Assembly (NCBI GenBank): GCA_017622815.1
Contig: JAGAQH010000029.1
Coordinates: 124,001-188,000, forward strand
Reading direction: 5' to 3'
DNA: 64,000 bases
Origin: Bacteroidaceae bacterium
Lineage (GTDB): Bacteria > Bacteroidota > Bacteroidia > Bacteroidales > Bacteroidaceae
Below are positions 9,298 through 18,145 of the stretch, piece by piece (position 1 is the first letter of the stretch; each line of letters begins with the position of its first letter). The notes beneath the pieces are model-generated. The model saw only the letters and a list, made by a program, of their open reading frames with translations. It did no database searches and was not told the origin of the DNA. A program made the position numbers and the translations under genes.

Positions 9298-9870
9298 ATG
9301 GAAAACCGTTATATCACAGTTCAGTACAAGTTGTATGCCCCCATGGGTGCAGAAAAGCAGATAGAATTGATTGAGGAAACACGCCCCGACATGCCCTTCC
9401 AGTTCATCAGCGGCATGGGCATGGTGCTGGAGGCTTTGGAGAACCACCTTCACCCCCTGCAAGCAGGCGAGGCTTTCAAGATTACACTCAGCGAGGACGA
9501 GGCCTATGGCCCCTACATCCCCGAGGGCGTACAGGAAGTTCCTCTGGAGGCTTTCTTCATCGAGGGCAAACTGGACACAGAACACATCTATGAGGGTGCC
9601 GTAGTGCCCCTGATGAATGCCGATGGCGAGCGCTTCAACGGCACCATTGCCGAGATAAAGGAGAAGACTGTTATCGTGGACCTCAACCACCCCTTGGCAG
9701 GCAAGGCACTGACCTTCGACGGCTCTGTAGTAGAGAACCGACCCGCCACCAACCAGGAAATCCAGGACTACCTCAACAGCCAGGGCGGTTGCGGCAGTTG
9801 TGGCGGTTGCGGAGGCGGCGATTGTGGCGGCTCCTGCGGAGAAGGCAGTTGTTGCGGAGGCTGCAACTAA
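9298..9870 (+). CDS. slyD: FKBP-type peptidyl-prolyl isomerase SlyD
   Basis: A 190-residue cytoplasmic protein. The FKBP domain is split by an insert-in-flap chaperone domain (about residues 70-130) and closes with VDLNHPLAGKALTFD. The last 30 residues are a run of Gly and Cys with about ten cysteines (GGCGSCGGCGGGDCGG and on), replacing the His-rich metal-binding tail of E. coli SlyD. SlyD proteins speed proline isomerisation and bind nickel or zinc for metalloenzyme assembly. The Cys-only tail suggests binding of a soft metal (inference). The start at 9298 is chosen from FKBP homology; the GTG/ATG codons further upstream add no recognisable sequence. Confidence 0.92.
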   Translation: MENRYITVQYKLYAPMGAEKQIELIEETRPDMPFQFISGMGMVLEALENHLHPLQAGEAFKITLSEDEAYGPYIPEGVQEVPLEAFFIEGKLDTEHIYEGAVVPLMNADGERFNGTIAEIKEKTVIVDLNHPLAGKALTFDGSVVENRPATNQEIQDYLNSQGGCGSCGGCGGGDCGGSCGEGSCCGGCN

Positions 9871-9914
9871 ACCCCTATTTATAGTTTTCCGTTTTAACCT
9901 TTCCGTTTTCACTG

Positions 9915-10988
9915 GTGAACACATTTGGCAACATATTCCGTCTAACCTCGTTCGGCGAAAGCCATGGCGAAGCCGTAGGAGGTGTCATTGATGGCATGCC
10001 GGCAGGCATTGCCGTGGACATGGACTTTATCCAGGGCGAACTGGCACGCCGTCGCCCGGGGCAGAGCCGTCTCACCACGGCACGCAAGGAGGAGGACCGC
10101 GTGGAAATCCTCAGCGGTGTCTTCGAGGGCCGTACCACGGGTTGCCCCATAGGTTTCATGGTGAGGAACACCAACCAGCACAGTTCCGACTACGAGAACA
10201 TGCGCCACGTGTTCCGTCCCTCGCATGCCGACTATACCTATACTACCAAATACGGCATACGCGACCATCGTGGCGGCGGACGCTCCTCGGCACGCGAAAC
10301 CATAAGCCGTGTCGTGGGCGGAGCCTTTGCCATGCTTGCCTTGCGTCAAGTGGGCATCAGCGTCTGCGCATATACATCCCAAGTGGGCGACATTGCCCTG
10401 CCCGGAACTTATCAGGATTACGACCTCGGACGTGCCGAGGAAAATCCCGTCCGTTGTCCCGACCCCGACACGGCACAGCGCATGGCGGACCTCATCATGG
10501 AGGTAAAGGGTAAGGGCGACACCATCGGAGGCATCATCACATGCGTTGTAAAGGGGTGTCCCGCAGGTCTTGGCGAACCTTGCTTCGGCAAGTTGCATGC
10601 CGCCCTGGGAAGTGCCATGCTCAGCATAAATGCCGTAAAGGGATTTGAATACGGCATGGGGTTCTCCGGCATGAACCTGCGAGGAAGCCAGCAGAACGAC
10701 ATCTTCATCCCCGACGGCAAGGGTGGCATCACCACCCAAACCAACCGTAGTGGCGGTATACAGGGAGGCATCTCCAACGGACAGGACATCTACTTCCGCG
10801 TTGCCTTCAAACCCGTCGCCACCATCCTGATGGAACAACCCACCGTAACCGAGGACGGCCAAACCACCACTCTGAAAGCCCGCGGGCGCCACGACGCATG
10901 CGTGCTCCCCCGTGCTGTCCCTGTGGTAGAAGCCATGACGGCAATGACCATCCTCGACTATTACCTGCTTAATCAAGCACACAAATAA
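9915..10988 (+). CDS. aroC: Chorismate synthase
   Basis: A 357-residue protein that converts 5-enolpyruvylshikimate-3-phosphate to chorismate, the last shared step of aromatic amino-acid synthesis, with reduced FMN. Signature blocks are present: [20 protein letters not shown] near the N-terminus, [36 protein letters not shown] and the C-terminal [18 protein letters not shown]. The start codon appears to be GTG at 9915, since [17 protein letters not shown] is the conserved beginning and no ATG is near. It lies 44 bases behind slyD on the same strand, so they may share a transcript. Confidence 0.95.
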   Translation: MNTFGNIFRLTSFGESHGEAVGGVIDGMPAGIAVDMDFIQGELARRRPGQSRLTTARKEEDRVEILSGVFEGRTTGCPIGFMVRNTNQHSSDYENMRHVFRPSHADYTYTTKYGIRDHRGGGRSSARETISRVVGGAFAMLALRQVGISVCAYTSQVGDIALPGTYQDYDLGRAEENPVRCPDPDTAQRMADLIMEVKGKGDTIGGIITCVVKGCPAGLGEPCFGKLHAALGSAMLSINAVKGFEYGMGFSGMNLRGSQQNDIFIPDGKGGITTQTNRSGGIQGGISNGQDIYFRVAFKPVATILMEQPTVTEDGQTTTLKARGRHDACVLPRAVPVVEAMTAMTILDYYLLNQAHK

Positions 10989-11076
10989 CACATCAACCAA
11001 CCCTATTATTAACACAAACACATCTGCCTATGAAGCATAGCGTATAACACGATACGCACACTATAAGACATATCGG

Positions 11077-11252
11077 AAAAGCGTTTTAGCTTTATTCTGC
11101 TATTCAAGAAGTTTGGCGACTAATATGAAAGCAGCAAGAATACGGTTGAAATGCTCACGCTATATGGCGTGGGCTTTTGGTTATTCTGCTGCTGGGTTAC
11201 GCCAAACACCCTTGAATAGGAATAAACTCTAAAAGTTCCCACGCTTTTTTGT
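11077..11252. ncRNA. Long imperfect hairpin, candidate structured RNA or small mobile element
   Basis: The left arm (from AAAAGCGTTTTAGC, then TATTCAAG, GTTTGGCG, AGCAGCAAGAATA) pairs outward-in with the right arm (TTATTCTGCTGCT, CGCCAAAC, CTTGAATAG, AATAAactCTAAAA, ACGCTTTTTT). The centre is a small hairpin, CACGC-tatatg-GCGTG. The total span is about 175 bases with bulges, more like a folded RNA than a simple terminator. It fills most of the 10989-11338 gap; I see no ORF in it. Its strand and function are not known. A miniature transposable element is the main alternative. Confidence 0.5.
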
Positions 11253-11338
11253 GTGCGTACCCTAACCCTCCAAACAGGAACGACGGAGTAACCGAAAAGC
11301 CGTAAAGTGAGTAGGGAATATTATAAGCAAACATGTAA

Positions 11339-11749
11339 ATGATTAAGACACTTTCAAAATATTTGAGCATTACCATTGCATCTATTCTTATGTTAACCTT
11401 TTGCGCTTGCGGTAATGACGAAGTAGGCGAAGATACAGTTACAAAATCTCTGCTTATCGGAAAATGGAAAACTGGCGCTGATCACTTTACCACTATAATA
11501 GAACTGAAAGCAAACGGCACTGGCACATATGTTGAAAATTATAACGATGGTTATGTGAGCGAAACTGGCAAGGGAGTATTCATGTACACCTATGATGAGG
11601 GAACAGGAATATTAGTAGCGAAAATAATATCAGGAGATGATGCTGGCGGATATATTAACGTCTTAATTGAGTTCATCAACAAGAACACCATTAAGACCTA
11701 TGACCTGAATAGCAATGGTAACGAACTCATTTTTGTTCGAGTGAAATAG
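11339..11749 (+). CDS. Small lipocalin-like lipoprotein, unknown function
   Basis: A 136-residue protein with a lipoprotein signal: a hydrophobic stretch (ITIASILMLTFCAC) ending in a lipobox cysteine at about residue 24. After a short linker comes LLIGKWKT, the usual opening of the small lipocalin-like domains of Bacteroidetes lipoproteins, then alternating beta strands to FVRVK. It would be anchored to the periplasmic or outer face of the membrane. No partner gene is evident. The region looks more AT-rich than the neighbours and follows the long hairpin, so it may be accessory DNA. Confidence 0.7.
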   Translation: MIKTLSKYLSITIASILMLTFCACGNDEVGEDTVTKSLLIGKWKTGADHFTTIIELKANGTGTYVENYNDGYVSETGKGVFMYTYDEGTGILVAKIISGDDAGGYINVLIEFINKNTIKTYDLNSNGNELIFVRVK

Positions 11750-11773
11750 CCTCCAAACGGAACAATACTGACG

Positions 11774-11817
11774 AGGATGAAAATGGTGTGAGTCGTGGCT
11801 CACACCATTTTCATCCT
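11774..11817. terminator. Strong hairpin after lipoprotein gene
   Basis: A perfect 19-bp stem (AGGATGAAAATGGTGTGAG and its complement) with a 6-base loop, 24 bases past the lipoprotein stop. There is no long T run, so termination is likely but not certain. Confidence 0.65.
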
Positions 11818-11858
11818 TCAGCATACAGGAAACAATCCTATGTGCATAGACAAAACAC

Positions 11859-11900
11859 GACGAGCGGAATCCCCTATAATAAGGTATGATTCCGCTCGTC
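11859..11900. terminator. Second hairpin between convergent genes
   Basis: A 13-bp perfect stem (GACGAGCGGAATC / GATTCCGCTCGTC) with a 16-base loop, between the lipoprotein gene and the oppositely directed flotillin-like gene; probably that gene's terminator. Confidence 0.6.
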
Positions 11901-11954
11901 ATATCATCTATAACTATTACTTTTAATGTCTGTATGCCATGACCACTATAAGTC

Positions 11955-12515
11955 TTAGTGCTTGGTTCTAACCTGCGTCAAGTCAATGCTGACGATGTGC
12001 AGGCCTAACTTGTTTAACTCTGCCTCAACGTTCTCCTGGAGCGTGTCCAAGAACTTGTTTCTGAAAGCGCTGAAACCTTCCATACTTGTTGTGGCAAGAA
12101 GTCTCCGCAACTGGGCAAGAAGGATGTCGTGTGCCAATGATTGGATACGCTCCTCTGATGCATTCAACAGATGCTTGGCGGCATTGGGCATCAGTTCGGG
12201 CTCTGTGCTGATGACCACGGACATTCTTGCGGAAGCATCCACATGCATGCCGTCGCCCGACATGGCATCCCTGAGTTCTGCACCAAGGATGACGGGAGTC
12301 AATGACAGATACGAGTATTCCTGGATGAAAGGCCATATAAAAACACCACCCCTATTTAGGCACCGGATGCCGTCTGGTGTTGTTACTCCACATACCACCA
12401 ATATCTTATCTGCCGGGCATCGGCGGTAACGACTAAGCAAGGCAATATTGAGCAGCACACAAACAACAACACCTACCATTATAAGATAAATAGGTTCTAT
12501 CATAATGATTGACAT
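11955..12515 (-). CDS. Shortened flotillin-like (SPFH) protein
   Basis: A 186-residue protein. An N-terminal membrane helix (IYLIMVGVVVCVLLNIALL) is followed by SRYRRCPADKILVVCG, a typical flotillin start, then the SPFH domain (GGVFIWPFIQEYSYLSLTP, SARMSVVISTEPEL). It stops at LHIVSIDLTQVRTKH, where full-length flotillins (about 500 residues) continue into the alanine/glutamate-rich coiled coil. Flotillins organise membrane microdomains by oligomerising through that coil, so this is either a truncated gene or a minimal SPFH protein. No remnant of the missing part is seen downstream. It lies just downstream of the porin gene, 14 bases after its stop, on the same strand. Confidence 0.7.
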   Translation of the reverse strand: MSIIMIEPIYLIMVGVVVCVLLNIALLSRYRRCPADKILVVCGVTTPDGIRCLNRGGVFIWPFIQEYSYLSLTPVILGAELRDAMSGDGMHVDASARMSVVISTEPELMPNAAKHLLNASEERIQSLAHDILLAQLRRLLATTSMEGFSAFRNKFLDTLQENVEAELNKLGLHIVSIDLTQVRTKH

Positions 12516-12529
12516 TTAATGTATGCACT

Positions 12530-13705
12530 TTAGAATCTGATGTATGCCTGTGTCCAAAGTTGGTGATAGTCCTTGTCAACACCGGAGGCATTGTTGTGGC
12601 AATAGTTCCACTGGAGTTGGAACTGGAGGTTCTTGTGGGGGCGTGCCTGAAGACCGAGGGAGTAGATGGAATTGAGGGAGGTCCAGGTGGACATGTCCTT
12701 GCGGTAGGCATCGTAACCGAGATTCACACGAAGCCAGCGCCATGTGGGGATGCCCATGCGGATGTACCATGCATCGGACTTCTGGCCAAGGCCATGAGTG
12801 TCGGCACCGTCAGCATAGATGTTGCGGGCATACTCGGCACGGGCAGAGAAGAGTCCTTCGTAGGAAACACCTGCCGCCCAACGCTTGAAGTAGTTGCTTT
12901 GTGCTCCGTCGAAGAACGAACCGCTCCATCCGAAGACGCCGACATACAGACCCTTGAGGGGTTGGAGTTGCACGGTGGCGATGTAGTCCTTCTCCTTGTC
13001 CTTGTCGGAGGTGTTGATGCCCTGGCCATTGTAGATACCTGCCTGATAATGCAGGAGATAGTGCTGCGTCTTGCCCACCTTGAAGGCATCACCATAAATC
13101 TGTACGCCAAGGTCGCGGCCGCCACTATTTGCCGCACCCTGATACAGGTCACCGCCCATGCCGGTAAAGTGCTTGGTGAGTTGGGTATAGTCGCCCGATG
13201 CTATATCCCAAGGGTTCATGGGGTTCTCAAAGGTGAAGCATCGTTTGTACTCACCCAACTTTATGCCCAGAGGTGCCCACTTCTGCCATGAAATGAAGGC
13301 ATCGATGACACGGGCGCCGTTCTTGCTGCCCGGCTCACCGGAGACATTCATCTGCACGCGGTACTTGAAGTCCTTCAGCACAGTGCCGTCCAGATACAGA
13401 CGCAGGTAGCGCAAACCGAAACCGTCGCCTCCGTTCTTGCCTTCCTGGCTGTTGTACTTGTATGTACCCACGATGTAGCCGCCGAACTTGGGGACGGTGA
13501 CATAATCGGCTATCTTCCATTTCTTCTTGCCCTCCTGAGGCTTCTCGTTCTGCTTGTCTTGGTATTGGGTGATTTTCTCGGTGATGTAGTTCTGCAGGGA
13601 GTGGTCGTAGCCGTCCTGGTACTCCTCGTTCATGGCCAACTGGCCATTGGAGTTAAGTGAAAAGGCGGTGGCCAAAAGGGCCAGTGCCATGTGTCTTGCT
13701 TTCAT
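12530..13705 (-). CDS. Porin of the OprO/OprP (phosphate-selective porin) type
   Basis: A 391-residue outer-membrane protein: signal peptide MKARHMALALLATAFSLNSNG, a short charged helical segment, then repeated amphipathic strands rich in Tyr, Trp and Gly (LRYLRLYLDGTVLKDFKYRVQMNVSG, AFISWQKWAPLGIKLGEYK), ending in an aromatic residue (QAYIRF), as expected for BAM insertion. The family includes phosphate- and polyphosphate-selective porins; substrate specificity cannot be read from sequence. The flotillin-like gene starts 14 bases downstream. A -7 box lies 35 bases upstream. Confidence 0.8.
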   Translation of the reverse strand: MKARHMALALLATAFSLNSNGQLAMNEEYQDGYDHSLQNYITEKITQYQDKQNEKPQEGKKKWKIADYVTVPKFGGYIVGTYKYNSQEGKNGGDGFGLRYLRLYLDGTVLKDFKYRVQMNVSGEPGSKNGARVIDAFISWQKWAPLGIKLGEYKRCFTFENPMNPWDIASGDYTQLTKHFTGMGGDLYQGAANSGGRDLGVQIYGDAFKVGKTQHYLLHYQAGIYNGQGINTSDKDKEKDYIATVQLQPLKGLYVGVFGWSGSFFDGAQSNYFKRWAAGVSYEGLFSARAEYARNIYADGADTHGLGQKSDAWYIRMGIPTWRWLRVNLGYDAYRKDMSTWTSLNSIYSLGLQARPHKNLQFQLQWNYCHNNASGVDKDYHQLWTQAYIRF

Positions 13706-13739
13706 AGTTATGAGAGTGTTTTTTGTTACATTGCAGACA

Positions 13740-13747
13740 CAAAGATA
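13740..13747 (-). promoter_or_regulatory. -7 box for the porin gene
   Basis: TATCTTTG on the minus strand, 35 bases before the porin start. Confidence 0.6.
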
Positions 13748-13852
13748 ATATTATTTAACGATTATTAAGGTGCATTTAGGACTTTTTTTGTACCCTTGGC
13801 AACATGTCTAAGGCACTTTCGCCCGGAAATGCCAAATTAAAGCAGGCATTAT

Positions 13853-13883
13853 TTTGTATTTCGCCCGCTTATTCGTACCTTTG
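13853..13883 (+). promoter_or_regulatory. lysS promoter (-33 TTTG, -7 TACCTTTG)
   Basis: TTTG at 13853-13856, 19-base spacer, TACCTTTG at 13876-13883, 33 bases before the lysS start. The spacer end (CGCCCGCTTATTCG) resembles that of the dispersed promoter repeat. Confidence 0.7.
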
Positions 13884-13915
13884 TGCGTGAAACTATAAAT
13901 ATAAATAATGTTAAT

Positions 13916-15511
13916 ATGAGCGTACAAGAATTGAGTGAACAGGAGATAGTGCGTCGTGGCAACCTTCAGCAGATGCGTGACCTGGGCATTGACCCATACC
14001 CTGCTGCCGAGTATCCCACCGATGCATTCTCAACAGATATCAAGGCGGAGTTCGTTGACCTGCCCACAATGAAGAACGAGCAGGGCGAGGACGTGCCTAC
14101 ACCCGCCACCCCCGAGAACAGCCGCATGGTGTGCGTGGCCGGCCGTATGATGAGCCGCCGCATTATGGGCAAGGCCAGTTTCGTGGAACTGATGGACAGC
14201 AAAGGCCGCATACAGGTGTATGTCACACGCGATGCCCTCTGCCCCAATGCCGAGGATACCACCATGTACAACACCGTGTTCAAGAAGTTGCTGGACCTTG
14301 GCGACTTCATCGGCGTGAAGGGTTATGTGTTCCGCACCAAAACTGGCGAGATAAGCATCCACTGTATGGAACTGACCGTATTGGCAAAGAGCCTGCGCCC
14401 CCTGCCCGTGGTGAAGACCGACTCTGAGGGCAACGTATTCGATGCTTTCTCCGACCCCGAACTCCGTTTCCGCCAGCGCTACGTGGACCTCATCGTGAAC
14501 GAGGGTGTGAAGGAGACTTTCCTGAAGCGTACCAAGGTGATCAGCACCCTGCGCCAGTGCCTGGACGAGGCCGGTTACACCGAGGTGGAGACTCCAATCC
14601 TGCAGAGCATTGCCGGTGGTGCAAGCGCACGCCCCTTCATCACTCACCACAATAGCCTGGACATAGACCTGTACTGCCGTATAGCCACCGAGTTGTACCT
14701 GAAGCGCCTCATCGTGGGCGGTTTCGAGGGTGTGTACGAGATCGGCAAGAACTTCCGCAACGAGGGTATGGACAAGAACCACAACCCCGAGTTCACCTGC
14801 ATGGAACTTTACGTCCAGTACAAGGACTACAACTGGATGATGTCCTTCACCGAGAAGGTGCTGGAGCGCATCTGCATAGCCGTGAACGGCAAGCCCGAGA
14901 CAGAGATTGACGGCAAGGTAATCTCCTTCAAGGCACCCTTCCGCCGTCTGCCCATTCTGGAGGCCATCAAGGAAAAGACCGGCTACGACCTGGAGGGCAT
15001 GAGCGAGGACGAGATGCGCGAGGTGGCAAAGAAGTGCGGTGTGGAGGTTGACTCCACCATGGGCAAGGGCAAGTTGATTGACGAAATCTTCGGCGAGACC
15101 TGCGAGGGCACTTTCATCCAGCCCACCTTCATCACCGACTATCCCATAGAGATGTCTCCCCTCACCAAGAAGCACCGCACAAAGCCCGGGCTGACCGAGC
15201 GCTTCGAACTGATGGTGAACGGCAAGGAACTGGCCAACGCATACTCCGAGTTGAACGACCCCATCGACCAGGAAGAGCGCTTCCGCGAACAGATGCGCCT
15301 GGCCGACAAGGGCGACGACGAGGCGATGATCATCGACCAGGACTTCCTCCGCGCCCTGCAGTATGGTATGCCTCCCACTAGCGGTATCGGCATAGGCATT
15401 GACCGTCTGGTTATGCTCATGACGGGCAAGCCCTTCATCCAGGAAGTACTCTTCTTCCCCCAGATGAAGCCCGAGAAGGCCGCCCCCAAGCAGGATGCCG
15501 AGGAGGCATAA
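13916..15511 (+). CDS. lysS: Lysyl-tRNA synthetase, class II
   Basis: A 531-residue cytoplasmic enzyme that charges tRNA-Lys. An N-terminal OB-fold anticodon-binding domain (about residues 55-170; [23 protein letters not shown]) precedes the class II core: motif 1 [11 protein letters not shown], motif 2 [20 protein letters not shown] and motif 3 [15 protein letters not shown]. The length fits the bacterial family. The ATG at 13916 is chosen; the GTG at 13883 overlaps the -7 box and cannot be the start. gpsA follows after a 111-base repeat-rich gap. Confidence 0.96.
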   Translation: MSVQELSEQEIVRRGNLQQMRDLGIDPYPAAEYPTDAFSTDIKAEFVDLPTMKNEQGEDVPTPATPENSRMVCVAGRMMSRRIMGKASFVELMDSKGRIQVYVTRDALCPNAEDTTMYNTVFKKLLDLGDFIGVKGYVFRTKTGEISIHCMELTVLAKSLRPLPVVKTDSEGNVFDAFSDPELRFRQRYVDLIVNEGVKETFLKRTKVISTLRQCLDEAGYTEVETPILQSIAGGASARPFITHHNSLDIDLYCRIATELYLKRLIVGGFEGVYEIGKNFRNEGMDKNHNPEFTCMELYVQYKDYNWMMSFTEKVLERICIAVNGKPETEIDGKVISFKAPFRRLPILEAIKEKTGYDLEGMSEDEMREVAKKCGVEVDSTMGKGKLIDEIFGETCEGTFIQPTFITDYPIEMSPLTKKHRTKPGLTERFELMVNGKELANAYSELNDPIDQEERFREQMRLADKGDDEAMIIDQDFLRALQYGMPPTSGIGIGIDRLVMLMTGKPFIQEVLFFPQMKPEKAAPKQDAEEA

Positions 15512-15529
15512 CCCCCAAACACAATCAAC

Positions 15530-15602
15530 ATCCTTAGGGTCCCCCAAGACCCTAAAGACCTTAAAGACCCTAAGGACTCTAAAGACCCCAAGGTCCACAA
15601 AA
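15530..15602. repeat. Short-period repeat ACCCTAAAG in lysS-gpsA gap
   Basis: Five or six imperfect copies of a 9-10-base unit (GACCCTAAAG, GACCTTAAAG, GGACTCTAAAG) in tandem. A shorter stretch of the same sequence (GGACCCTAAAGACCTTAAGG) lies at 7584-7603, just upstream of uvrA. Confidence 0.75.
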
Positions 15603-15622
15603 GATTAAACGTCAGAAAGAGC

Positions 15623-16612
15623 ATGATAGGTACAATAGCAGTAATGGGAGGTGGCAGTTGGGCCACGGCCATAGCCAAGATATTGCTGGAAAGGAACGAA
15701 AGGATATGGTGGTACCTCCGTCGCGACGACCGCATAGAGGACTTCAAGCGTCTGGGACACAACCCCGCATACCTGACCAGCGTACATTTCGACGTGAACC
15801 GCATCACCTTCTCTTCAGACATCAACGAGGTGGTGCGCAACTGCCAGACACTGGTGTTCGTGACGCCCTCGCCCTACCTGAAGGGACACCTGAAGAAACT
15901 GAAGGTGCGCCTGAGCGACAAGTTCCTGGTAACGGCCATCAAGGGTATCGTGCCCGACGAGAACCTTATCTGTTCGGAATACTTCCACCAGGTCTATAAT
16001 GTGCCCGACGAGAATCTGGCCGTCATAGGCGGACCGAGCCATGCCGAGGAGGTGGCGCTGAACAGGCTCACATACCTGACCATCGGCTGTACCGACCTGG
16101 ACAAGGCACAGGCCTTTGCCAAGTGCATGGAGAGCCACTACGTGAAGACCAAGGTGTCGCAGGATGTAGTGGGCATAGAATATGCCAGCGTGCTGAAGAA
16201 CGTGTACAGTATCGCATCTGGCATCTGCCACGGCCTCAAGTATGGCGACAACTTCCAAGCAGTGCTCATCTCCAATGCCCTGCAGGAGATGCAACGCCTG
16301 CTCACCGCCGTGTTCCCCCTGGACAGAAGCATCATAGACAGCGTGTATTGCGGTGACCTGCTGGTAACAGGCTACTCCAACTTCTCCAGAAACCGTGTCT
16401 TCGGCACCATGATAGGCAAGGGCTACTCCGTGAAGAGCGCCCAACTGGAAATGGAGATGATAGCCGAGGGCTACTTCGGCACCAAGTGTATGAAGGACAT
16501 CAACCGCCACCTGCACGTGAACATGCCCATTCTGGATTCTGTCTACAACATCCTCTACGAGCGCATCAGTCCCAACATCGAAGTGAAACTCTTGTCCGAG
16601 GCTTTCAGATAG
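15623..16612 (+). CDS. gpsA: Glycerol-3-phosphate dehydrogenase, NAD(P)+
   Basis: A 329-residue cytoplasmic enzyme reducing dihydroxyacetone phosphate to sn-glycerol-3-phosphate for phospholipid synthesis. The N-terminal Rossmann motif is GGGSWATAIAKILLE; the catalytic lysine lies in IEYASVLKNVYSIASGICHGLKYGDN (about residues 185-210), and a substrate-binding RNRVFG-like segment (NFSRNRVFGTMIGKG) is near residue 255. The ATG at 15623 directly precedes IGTIAVMGGG, the family start. The order lysS-gpsA-pgi is common in Bacteroidales. Confidence 0.95.
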   Translation: MIGTIAVMGGGSWATAIAKILLERNERIWWYLRRDDRIEDFKRLGHNPAYLTSVHFDVNRITFSSDINEVVRNCQTLVFVTPSPYLKGHLKKLKVRLSDKFLVTAIKGIVPDENLICSEYFHQVYNVPDENLAVIGGPSHAEEVALNRLTYLTIGCTDLDKAQAFAKCMESHYVKTKVSQDVVGIEYASVLKNVYSIASGICHGLKYGDNFQAVLISNALQEMQRLLTAVFPLDRSIIDSVYCGDLLVTGYSNFSRNRVFGTMIGKGYSVKSAQLEMEMIAEGYFGTKCMKDINRHLHVNMPILDSVYNILYERISPNIEVKLLSEAFR

Positions 16613-16625
16613 TACGGAAAACGCC

Positions 16626-16720
16626 TCGTGTTGCGAGGGGCATCACAACACGTTGCGAAGGACCTAACAATACGTTGCGAAGGACCTAACAATACGTTGT
16701 GCGAGGTCTCACAATACGGA
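16626..16720. repeat. 22-bp tandem repeat between gpsA and pgi
   Basis: CAATACGTTGCGAAGGACCT plus two bases, repeated with period 22 in about four increasingly degenerate units. Related words (AACACGTTGC) recur at 36.40-36.46 kb upstream of the AICAR transformylase gene. Confidence 0.8.
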
Positions 16721-16796
16721 GCCAGAATCCACGCCCCATACCGTCACAAGGCAGACGTAACATAAGATTACAAACAACTAAACATACAAACACAAA

Positions 16797-18131
16797 ATGG
16801 TAACACTTGACATTTCAAAGGCAGCACAGTTCCTCAGTGCTGACGCTATTGCAAAGTTCGAAGCCCCCGTTGCCGCCGCACAGAAGGCACTGGAAGAGGG
16901 CACATGCAAGGGTAATGACTTCCTGGGTTGGATGCATCTGCCCAGCAACATCACTCCCGAGTTCATTGCAGAAATCAACGACACCGCCAAGACCCTCCAG
17001 CAGGAGTGCGATGCAGTGGTAGTTGCCGGTATCGGCGGTTCATACCTCGGTGCACGCATGGTAATCGACGCTCTTGCAAACACCTTCGGCTGGTTGCAGG
17101 AGAGCAAGTATCCCCGCATCCTGTTTGCCGGCAACAACATCGGCGAGGATTACCTCTCCGAACTCATCGGCTACCTGAAGACCGTACGCTTTGGCATCAT
17201 CAACATATCCAAGAGCGGTACCACCACCGAGACAGCCATCACCTTCCGTCTGCTGAAGACCCTCTGCGAGCAGCAGCGCGGCAAGGAAGAGGCCGCTAAG
17301 GTAATCGTTGCCGTAACAGACGCCAAGCGTGGTGCTGCCCGTGTAACCGCCGACAAGGAGGGTTACAAGTCCTTCATCATTCCCGACAACGTAGGTGGCC
17401 GCTTCAGCGTGCTCACTCCCGTAGGTCTTCTGCCCATTGCCGTAGCAGGCTTCGACGTTGCCGCTCTGGTGAAGGGCGCTCAGGACATGGAGGCCCAGAC
17501 AGCCCCCGAAGTTCCCTTCATGGAGAACCCCGCCGCCGTATATGCCGCTATCCGCAACGCACTCTATCAGGACGGCAAGAAGATAGAGATTCTGGCCAAC
17601 TACCAGCCTAAGTTGCACAACCTGGGCGAATGGTGGAAGCAACTCTATGGCGAGAGCGAGGGCAAGGACGGCAAGGGTATCTTCCCCGCAAGCGTTGACC
17701 TCACCACCGACCTGCACTCTATGGGTCAGTGGATCCAGGACGGCGAGCGCACCATCTTTGAAACCGTTGTCAGCGTAGAGCAGCCCAACACCTGTCTGGA
17801 GGTTCCCTCTGACGAGGAAAACCTCGACGGCCTCAACTTCCTGGCCGGCCGCCGCATAGACGAGGTGAACAAGATGGCAGAACTGGGTACCAAGTTGGCT
17901 CACGTAGACGGTGGTGTGCCCAACATCCGCCTGAGCATCACCAAACTCGACGAATACCACATCGGCCAGCTCATCTACATGTTCGAGCGTGCTTGCGGTA
18001 TCAGCGGCCTGCTCCTCGAGGTCAATCCCTTCGACCAGCCCGGTGTAGAGGCTTACAAGAAGAACATGTTTGCCCTGCTCGGCAAGCCCGGATACGAGGC
18101 CGAGACAGAGGCCATCAAGGCTCGTCTGTAA
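16797..18131 (+). CDS. pgi: Glucose-6-phosphate isomerase
   Basis: A 444-residue enzyme interconverting glucose-6-phosphate and fructose-6-phosphate. SIS-fold motifs are clear: [19 protein letters not shown] (phosphate binding), [20 protein letters not shown], and the C-terminal [29 protein letters not shown] block with the catalytic lysine near the end. The length matches the shorter Pgi class of Bacteroidetes and Firmicutes. The HAD phosphatase gene follows after 14 bases and the acetyltransferase after a further 14, so the three probably form an operon. Confidence 0.96.
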   Translation: MVTLDISKAAQFLSADAIAKFEAPVAAAQKALEEGTCKGNDFLGWMHLPSNITPEFIAEINDTAKTLQQECDAVVVAGIGGSYLGARMVIDALANTFGWLQESKYPRILFAGNNIGEDYLSELIGYLKTVRFGIINISKSGTTTETAITFRLLKTLCEQQRGKEEAAKVIVAVTDAKRGAARVTADKEGYKSFIIPDNVGGRFSVLTPVGLLPIAVAGFDVAALVKGAQDMEAQTAPEVPFMENPAAVYAAIRNALYQDGKKIEILANYQPKLHNLGEWWKQLYGESEGKDGKGIFPASVDLTTDLHSMGQWIQDGERTIFETVVSVEQPNTCLEVPSDEENLDGLNFLAGRRIDEVNKMAELGTKLAHVDGGVPNIRLSITKLDEYHIGQLIYMFERACGISGLLLEVNPFDQPGVEAYKKNMFALLGKPGYEAETEAIKARL

Positions 18132-18145
18132 TACAGGAACATTCG

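Noticed and set aside
9942-11021. 359-codon open frame antisense to aroC
   Set aside because: Shadow of aroC, whose conserved blocks cover the plus strand completely.
14030-15598. 522-codon open frame antisense to lysS
   Set aside because: It is the reverse-frame shadow of a GC-rich conserved gene; the translation has no recognisable domain and lysS motifs are on the other strand.
17993-18145. Upstream extension of the HAD phosphatase into pgi
   Set aside because: The extension is the pgi sequence in another frame; the HAD family start fits ATG 18146.
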